Of a stretch of 64,000 nt of DNA, positions 57,067 to 64,000 are shown piece by piece. The stretch covers positions 54,050,680-54,114,679 of the forward strand of contig CM071935.1 in the NCBI GenBank assembly GCA_016081115.2, read 5' to 3'. The position numbers and the translations under genes are program-made. Source of the stretch: Rehmannia glutinosa (Eukaryota; Streptophyta; Magnoliopsida; Lamiales; Orobanchaceae). Numbering within the stretch: position 1 is the first letter of the stretch; each line of letters begins with the position of its first letter. Under the pieces are notes generated by a model. That model did not search any database and was not told where the DNA came from. It saw only the letters and a program-made list of their open reading frames with translations.

Positions 57067-60000
57067 TAGAGATGGCCAAATGCCCCGAACCCGACTGGGA
57101 ACCCGTCCCCACCCAAACCCAATGGCGGAAACCCCGCCCCGATTATGTCAATAGGGCGGGGATGAGTTTAGGTCACCCCGCCCCGCCCCGACTTTATATA
57201 TATATATAAAGTATATTTTATATTGTATATATATTATATATGAAAATATTATTTTCTAAAAGATTATCATCTAATATTCATTTTGTAATATACTTGATGA
57301 TAACTTCTAAAAGTGTTAACAAATATAACACATAAATTTAATAAAATATGTATATTATGAGGCCCCGAATTTTATTTAGCTCGAATTGTAATATTCCAGA
57401 TAATGTACTAGTACCACAAATTTTTATTAATAAAATGTAGCCTTAATTTCGAAATTCTTAGTATTTAACTACTAATTTTATTTTATTCTATTTTCTATAA
57501 CTTACTAATTTCTAATTACTAAGTATCCCTAAGTCTATAATTTCATTAACTTGTGCACTATGATTTATTAGAATCAAACCATAGAAACTTAAAGTGACTT
57601 ATCAAGAGAATAGAAATTGGATTCTTGACTTATATAAGTAAGCTAAGTTAAAAGGAAGTGATAAGGGGAATATGAGATGAGATATTGGGGTCTAATTATC
57701 CTAAATAATACAAAAACAAAGAAAAAATTGTAGGGGGATATAGTGAGGGGGCGGCTAAGAGGAGTAAAGAGAGGGAACAATACCATTGTGATAGACACAA
57801 TCATCACAAGCATGCCCCTTTTGCCTTGTCTTTTTCCCTTGTCTTATTCATTTCAATTTGCAAGCCTCCTTAAGCTCCAAGAAGACTCTTATACTTCCAC
57901 CAAGCATGCTCTACTAGCCAAATTTCCAAGAAACAAAATCATGAGTGCCTAGTTGGGGGGGAGGGGGCGGCCACTTGAAGAAAGTAGGAGGATGGCTCTT
58001 GTTTTACACCACTTTCATCCAACACTTAGACAGTTTCACTAAATAAACAACATCTCCTTCTTCTTCTTCTACCAAGGACCGAAAATTCTTGACGAAAAAT
58101 AGGTAAAAATTCTCCCTCTTCAAATATCATTTTCTTTTCTAAATTCAAGACCTTCTTCTCCCACTTTTAACTTGAAAATTTCCACTCCTTGTAGCTTGAA
58201 AGAGAAAGGGCCGAAAATTTGGAGAGTTCTAGGCTTGAAGATTGTGACTTTAGAAGGTTTTCAAGAAGCTAAAGATTAAAGGTAAGGACCCCTTGTGCTA
58301 ATATCACTTTTTCATTTCTTTTACTTCCAAACTCTACCCTCTTTGATACCAAAACTTCCAACTAGGGACTGTCCTAAGGAAGCTTGGGAACTTAAGGGGG
58401 TGTTCTAAGGAGGAGAAGCTACCTAGACAAACTAATCTCTAGGTGGGTGAAAACTCTTCCAAATCCCTCATCATTTTTGCATAAAAAACATGATCATATA
58501 TGTGTCATGCTATGTATAGTTTTATAAAAAAAATCAGTATTATATATTCTGGAAATTTCAAAAAAAAAAAAAAAGAGATATATGTAAAGTAGTATTTATT
58601 GGCAAAAATAATAAATAGTCCAAAATTGCTCTTTATATGCTTTTATGAGCTTATTTCTATACATGTTCGAAAATAGCTGAGAAATATATGAAATATATAT
58701 TTTTATATGTTATATATTCTGGACTTATGATTTAGTAAAAAAAATTGAGCTTGGGCTATTTTTGCAATTATGGCAAAATATAGGGCCAAATGTGCAATTT
58801 TCGAAATTGTGAAGGACCCCTCTGAAAAATTCATATTTTTGGATCCCAAACACTGTAAATATTGTGTATAAGTGATAAAATAATAAATGGGACCCTCCGG
58901 GTCAAACAAATGCAATTAAAAGACTAATTAGACACTAAAATGGCAATTTTAAAACTCTTAAGGGACCCTACCGTAATTTTTGAAAATTTGGACAGTCATT
59001 GTCCCAAAAATATTAAGAACTTATTTTCGATAACATTCTGGACCCATAGTCCAAATTTCATAAAAATCGGATTTAAAACGAGTATTATTTTTGGGCCAAA
59101 AATAGAATTTTTTAAAAATAGAGTACTTAACCTGTGAGATTTCTAAAACTGCTTTTATCACAAAATAGTACTATTCTAATAAAGATTTTGGACTTTTAAT
59201 CTCATTAATACCCTTCTCGGTTTAAGAGATATCTATTTTTAAAATATCGGGTCAAAAACAGAGTTTGGGAAAAATTCAGGACTGACCTGTAATTTTCGAA
59301 AATCTGATCCCGAAACTCTAAAATTATAACTCTTTGAAATATTTACAAAAAATTATAAACAGACCTTGTCTGTTTTCGAGTCCGGGATCAAAACTTATTG
59401 AATTTTAAAATCCGATATGAAATTACCTCTCTTAGTAAAAATATTTTATTTTAAATAAAACTACTAAGGTCCTAGAAAATTTATATTTTCAGATTTAGTT
59501 CCCTTATATTAATTTTAAATATATTTTGTAATTATTTAATAAAAATTATATTTGAATTATTATCCGAATTTCAATCGGGACTTTCTTACCGAGTAAATAC
59601 ACAAGCAACAAGGCGACTTTCTCGCCCGGATAATCTGTAATTTTACATATGGACTTCTGCATAATATATTAAACCAAATAATGTATCCGGCTAGATTATC
59701 CACCCGGTAACTTTGCCGTGAAATTGAACTTAATTGACTTAATACCGGATTCTGCGTGTCTATGAACACTCCAATTTTTCTGACTGACTGACTGACTAAT
59801 TACTTGAATGAGCTAACTCCTGACTGAACTGTGGAATGGATAAGTTGTGTATGGGGTGGGTAGCTCAGCTGCAATCCCATACCGGCCTCCATCGTCCAAA
59901 TCCCAACCTCGAGCCGGATAGGAGAGTCTGGCGGGCGATTGGGTCGTAGAACTAGGTATAATCATGATTATGACGATATCTGAGCTTAGCTGACTCCACT

Positions 60001-60914
60001 GTGGAGACGTCGTGCCAAATGTGGTACCGGTTATGGCCCTATCCATTGGAGGGATAAGGTGAACTGTTGGGGAGTCGGTGTTTGATCAACACTTCTCTGC
60101 CGAATAAGGACGGACTGGTTGTGTCACTTCGGTGCGCAACATTACTGATTGAATACAGGGTTGGCATCATACTTACACGCGCAACCACTACTGTTAACGG
60201 ATATCAGACGGACTGACTTGCTAACTAATAATATTAATTATTAAGAATACAATAATGTCATATGCACGTTTCCTACATAAAACCCCATGAAATGATTTTC
60301 CGCATAAACTCTAAGCCCCACTCGCACACACTCACCACACCCACTGAGAATTTTTTTCTCACTCCTACCTGTTTTCCCACCCAGAGGATGTGGACCCGCT
60401 TCAGGAGGATCTCGTTGAAGATTATGCAGCTACAAATTAGCTTCTTGTTGTATTTGGCTAGTTGCTTAAGACAATTTCAATTTTATTATGTTATGGACAA
60501 GTTCTAAGCAATTTTCTTATGTAATAGGGCGTTGGACCCGAAGAATGAGTGTGACGTGGATTCTATTTTATTTTTATGATTCCGCTACGACTGTACCATA
60601 CTTAGTTTATTTTAATATTTATGCATATTTTGGGAATTGCTATTTATGTTTGGATTAATAATGACTAAATGAGCCGGCTTAGTAAACTGGCATAAGTTCG
60701 ATTGTCTGTGTCATGGCTTTCATTTTGGAGCGTGACATATATGTTTTTGTTAAAATATATAAATTGACAAATTAAAATATTATTTAAATTATAAAAATAC
60801 AAATGGGGATACGCCCCACCCCCAGATTCACCCCGCCCCTATCATGCCCTGATCCTTAGCGGGGCGATATGGAAATACCAAAACCCACCCCAACCCGCCC
60901 CGTTGCCACTCCTA
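57067..60914. mobile_element. Non-autonomous hAT element inside the Sirevirus-like RNase H
   Basis: Left end TAGAGATGGCCAAATGCCCC; right end, on the other strand, TAGGAGTGGCAACGGGGCGG. The target duplication CAAAAATC is exact at 57059-57066 and 60915-60922. GC-rich CCCCGCCCCG words occur at both ends. Taking out a nested solo LTR (57356-60737) leaves roughly 470 bp, a typical MITE-sized hAT. Confidence 0.85.
57356..60737. mobile_element. Probable 3.4-kb solo LTR nested in the hAT element
   Basis: It begins TATGAGGCCCCGAATTTT (TGTGAGG-type start with G to A at the second base) and ends TTTGGAGCGTGACA. The 5-bp duplication TATAT lies at 57351-57355 and 60738-60742, but in such AT-rich DNA this is weak evidence alone. 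The interior has the mixed AT and GC sequence of a long Gypsy LTR and no pol. Frames at 57743-57952 and 60262-60507 show no homology. Confidence 0.55.
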
Positions 60915-62632
60915 CAAAAATCCGCGGAAATATATTCGAGTTTGGCCGTTGATAAAGAAACACAACTGTGCTTTTTAGAAAACCATGGAATGAGGCAATC
61001 ACCAAGAAATTGACACAAACCGGATGTGCTTTTTCGATCATTAATTTTCCAGCATAATCCAAATCGCTATAACCTTTTAAAATAAAACTTTCATTTTTCG
61101 GGTGAAATAGACCATACGAAATATTGCCTTTTAAGTATCAATTTTTACAGTACTTAAATGAGATTCCTTCGGATTGCTTTGAAATCTAGCGCATATGCAT
61201 ATAACATGAAGAATATTGGGTCTACTTGTGGTTAAATATAGTAAACTACTAATCATACATCAATAGTTTGATTCATCCACCATTTTACATTTTTCATCAT
61301 TGTCGAGTATTATGTTGTTGCCATTGGCGTTACTACCATTCGTCCTTCTTCGATTATGAATTTCTTAAGAAGTTCCTTTGTGTATTTGTATTGAGAAATG
61401 TATATCCCTTCTTGACATTGTATAATATGGAGCCCAAGAAAGAAGTTCAATTCGCCCATCATACTCTTTTCGAATTCTCTCAGTATTAACTAAGAAAAAC
61501 TCTTGCACAAAGATTCATTAGTAGCACCAAAAATAATATCATCTATATAAATTTGAACTAGTAGACTATTTTCTCCTTTTTTTGTAAATAAAAAGAGTAG
61601 TGTCGACTTTACCCCTTGTAAAACCTTTTCTAGAAGAAAAGGACTTAATCTAACAAATCAAGCCCGGGGTTTGTTTGAGAACATATAAAGCCTTTTTAAG
61701 TTTATAAACATAATTTGGTATCAAATATTTTTCAAATCTCGGAGGTTGTTTGACATATACTTCTTCTTGAATAAAACCATTCAAGAAGACGAATTTAACA
61801 TCCATTTGGTAAAGTTTAAAATTTTTGAAGCAAGAATAAGCAAGTAAAATATGAATAGCTTCTAAACGTGCTACGGTTGCAAAAGTATCATCACAATAAC
61901 CTTGTGCTACTAATCTTGCTTTATTACGAATGATGTTGCCTTGATCATCTAGCTTGTTGTGAAATACTCATTTTGTTCAAATGATAGTGTGAGACGGAGG
62001 ACGTGGTAAAAGCTCCCAAACTTCATTTCTTTCAAATTGATTAAGCTCTTCTCGCATTTCTAAGAACCAATCTTAATCTTCAATTCTTTCTTTAGCATTT
62101 CTAGGATCTTTTTGAGAAATTCGAGCTTTTTTGGCATATTTCCTTCTAGTTATTACTTTGTCAAGTGGATCCCCAATTATAAGATCTTTTGGATGATCTT
62201 CTTTGAATATTAATGCTACAGGAAGATCCGTTGTATCACCCATTTCTTCTTGTGGACAATTGTTGAAGAGGAGGGTTGGTCATTTTGGGTAATGTTTGGA
62301 ATAATTGGTTCGACGCCATCTTCACCGTCACTATCTTCTCTTGGGATTCTTTGAACGTCAGAGGTTTCGTTGAATTTGACATGTACTGATTCGTTGACTA
62401 CTTGACTTATTTTGTTGTATACTCGATATGCTTTGCTTTTAGTCGAGTATCCCATAAAAATTCCTTCGTCGGCCTTGTATCATACTTGTCCAAATGATCC
62501 ATAGTGTTTAGAATAAAATATTTGCAACCAAACACTTTGAAGTAGCTAATATTTGGTATTCTTCCTTTCCAAAGCTTATATGGATTTTTACTTAACTTTG
62601 GTCGAAGATAAACTCGATTTAGCACATAGCAA

Positions 62633-64000
62633 GCGGGGAAGAAAAAAAGTTTCTTTTTGTTGGAGTGGAAATATTCTCTCTAGAAGAGGGAACCCTAGTT
62701 TTGTGTGTCTTGTTTCTTTTGTCTTGGTGCGCCGCTTTCCCTGTTCTTGAGATTAACTCTGCATGAAGATAACTACATGGATAAACACTTTTAGGCTTGG
62801 GTGAGGTTTTTTATTTATCTAATTTATGGGCCAGCATGCATTTTTTGACTTTTTTTTATTAACATTGCACTTTTTTATTCCTGTCTTATTAGATAATCAA
62901 CTTTTATTATTCTGTTCCCCATTCCCAACTACCATTGTTGAGTGCATTATTGTTCTTTCCTTATAACCGTATCCCTTCCCTCTTTGTTTGGTCCCTACTT
63001 GTTTTCTTGTGTCGGTTTCTTGGCTTCCTTTTATCCAGGTGGTTTGATCCAACACATTGAGGGCTGATCTAAGGGCTGAGGAATCCCCTGTGAGAATGGA
63101 TCTTGATATCACTTTGAGACTAAAATCTTTATCCCTATTGAATGAGGAAAACGAGGATATTGCTTTGGAAGAGAAGGACATAGTTAAACACTGAGAAGAA
63201 TGTGAGAAGAGCCTCATAGGAAGAATTTTTGGAACAAAAAGGACTAATTTTGCGGGTTTCAGGAATACCTTAACATCTATTTGGCAAACTAGGGAGGTAT
63301 TTTTTGTTCGTGAAATCGGCCTCAATCTGTTTCAATTTGTTTTTGATCTCAGGAAGATAAAATTAAAGTCTAAGATGGGAAGACTTGGAGTTTTGATAGC
63401 CAATATCTGATTCTACGAGATTGGTCTGATTAACTTGTGAGGAATAAGGAATATCTGAAAAAGGTTGAATTATGGGTGCAACTCTGGAATATCCCATCCC
63501 TTTGGATGAGTGTTGAAACAAGAAGGAAAATTGGGAAGAAGTTTTGTAGGCTGGTGGATATATTAATTCTAGAAACATGGAGTAGCATGGGTAGACACAT
63601 TAAGCTCCTTATTGAACTCGACTTGGAAAAACCTTTGATGAGAGGAACGAACATCAAATTGGGAGAGGAATCTTGTTGGGTTTGATTTAAATATGAAAAT
63701 CTGCAATCTTTTTGCTTTTATTGTGGGGTGATTGGCCACACGGAGAGAGGATACCAAAAAAGAAAGGATGATCTGGCTTCAGATGCTTTGATAGATGGGC
63801 AATTTGGAGAATAGATGAGAGCAATGGACATAATCTTTTACAAGAATGGACATAAAAATGCTATAAACCTATCTCCAAATAAGAAGGCTAAGGAATCCGT
63901 AGAAGGGGAGAAGGATGAAAACAAGAGGACAACTCAAGAGAACCGTCAGGATATTTTGGGGGACAATAAAGAGGATGCAAGTAGGAGTGAGGGGGCTTTG
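62633..64000 (+). pseudogene. L1-type LINE, 5' part with decayed ORF1 (runs off window)
   Basis: A plus-strand 5' leader starts around 62633 and ORF1 sense begins near 63099. DUF4283-type text reads WQTREVFFVREIGLNLFQFV and later KTWSFDSQYLILRDW (63290-63435), with frame changes. A zinc knuckle CFYCGVIGHTERGY (63709-63755) has its final Cys replaced by Tyr. Stops interrupt the frame throughout. ORF2 would lie beyond the window. The start coincides with the cut end of the Sirevirus-like pol, so the LINE probably landed there. Confidence 0.75.

Larger units (their letters stand above)
53049..62632 (-). mobile_element. Sirevirus-like Copia element, 5'-truncated, reversed
   Basis: On the minus strand the order is integrase C-terminal part (62632-62200), reverse transcriptase, RNase H, an extra ORF after pol (56452-54997), purine tract (54226-54213), 3' LTR (54212-53049). 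An ORF between pol and the 3' LTR is characteristic of the Sirevirus group. The 5' LTR, gag and most of integrase are lost where the LINE begins at about 62633. A hAT element interrupts RNase H at 57067-60914. Confidence 0.8.
56779..62632 (-). pseudogene. Sirevirus-like pol (integrase end, reverse transcriptase, RNase H), split by a hAT
   Basis: Minus-strand motifs: NPYKLWKGRIPNISYFKVFG and YFILNTMDHLDKYDTRPT (integrase end, 62407-62625); KAYRVYNKISQVVNE (62216-62455); MDVKFVFLNGFIQEEVYVKQ (about 61800); QIYIDDIIFGATNES with the YxDD catalytic motif (about 61550); LSTAKLEYIS (about 60940) joined across the hAT to MKQALEDYKI (57010-57039); FCDNTSAINISQN and QDQLADIFT (RNase H end). The frame is broken in several places, including Asp/Val changes in YxDD neighbours. 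Confidence 0.85.

Noticed and set aside
1..64000. tRNA, rRNA or CRISPR features
   Set aside because: The tRNA-like A and B boxes found belong to SINEs or decayed repeats with no cloverleaf. No ribosomal RNA sequence or spaced identical repeats of CRISPR type occurs, and the DNA is plant nuclear.

Overview
This is a piece of plant nuclear DNA, most likely from a eudicot (possibly an asterid, but nothing here fixes the species). The evidence is AT-rich sequence, GT-AG introns, a plant-type Cdc7-like kinase, a trihelix transcription factor, and a dense nest of plant transposon families (Copia, Sirevirus-like Copia, Gypsy, hAT, Helitron, MITE, SINE, L1-type LINE). Two intact-looking host genes are visible. 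Everything else is transposon, transposon-carried gene debris, tandem repeat or featureless AT-rich spacer.

Layout, left to right. 1-1732: spacer holding one hAT-type element nested inside another, each with a perfect 8-bp target duplication. 1733-9193: a Helitron carrying a MITE and a reversed SINE. 9238-9386: a forward SINE. 9640-18400: a Cdc7-like protein kinase gene, modelled as 15 exons and 967 aa with consistent splice phases, with two E2F-like sites just upstream. 18400-21014: 3' flank, a GC-rich repeat and a roughly 100-120 bp tandem array. 21015-25531: a second Helitron type, reversed, holding a Sirevirus-like solo LTR. 25531-30392: a 1.46-kb direct repeat on each side of a single-exon trihelix gene (27853-28914, minus). 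30615-45793: a large reversed Helitron of the same family as the first; it holds a decayed fragment of a mitochondrial bL28-type ribosomal protein gene, a perfect hairpin MITE, and a full-length Copia element (34890-44473) with 2-kb LTRs. 46610-52990: a dead hAT transposase gene split by an internally deleted Gypsy element (47560-51818). 53049-62632: a reversed, 5'-truncated Sirevirus-like Copia whose RNase H region is split by a hAT element, itself split by a probable 3.4-kb solo LTR. 62633-64000: an L1-type LINE ORF1 fragment running off the window.

No operon-like logic applies. The kinase and the trihelix factor are independent genes. The main story is transposon layering and gene-fragment capture. 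Nested order can be read from intact target-site duplications: Copia entered after the third Helitron, the Gypsy element entered the hAT transposase gene, and the solo LTR entered a hAT element that had entered the Sirevirus-like element.

All coordinates come from reading the sequence by eye. Splice sites of the kinase gene are inferred from consensus sites, phase and protein-family fit, not transcript data.
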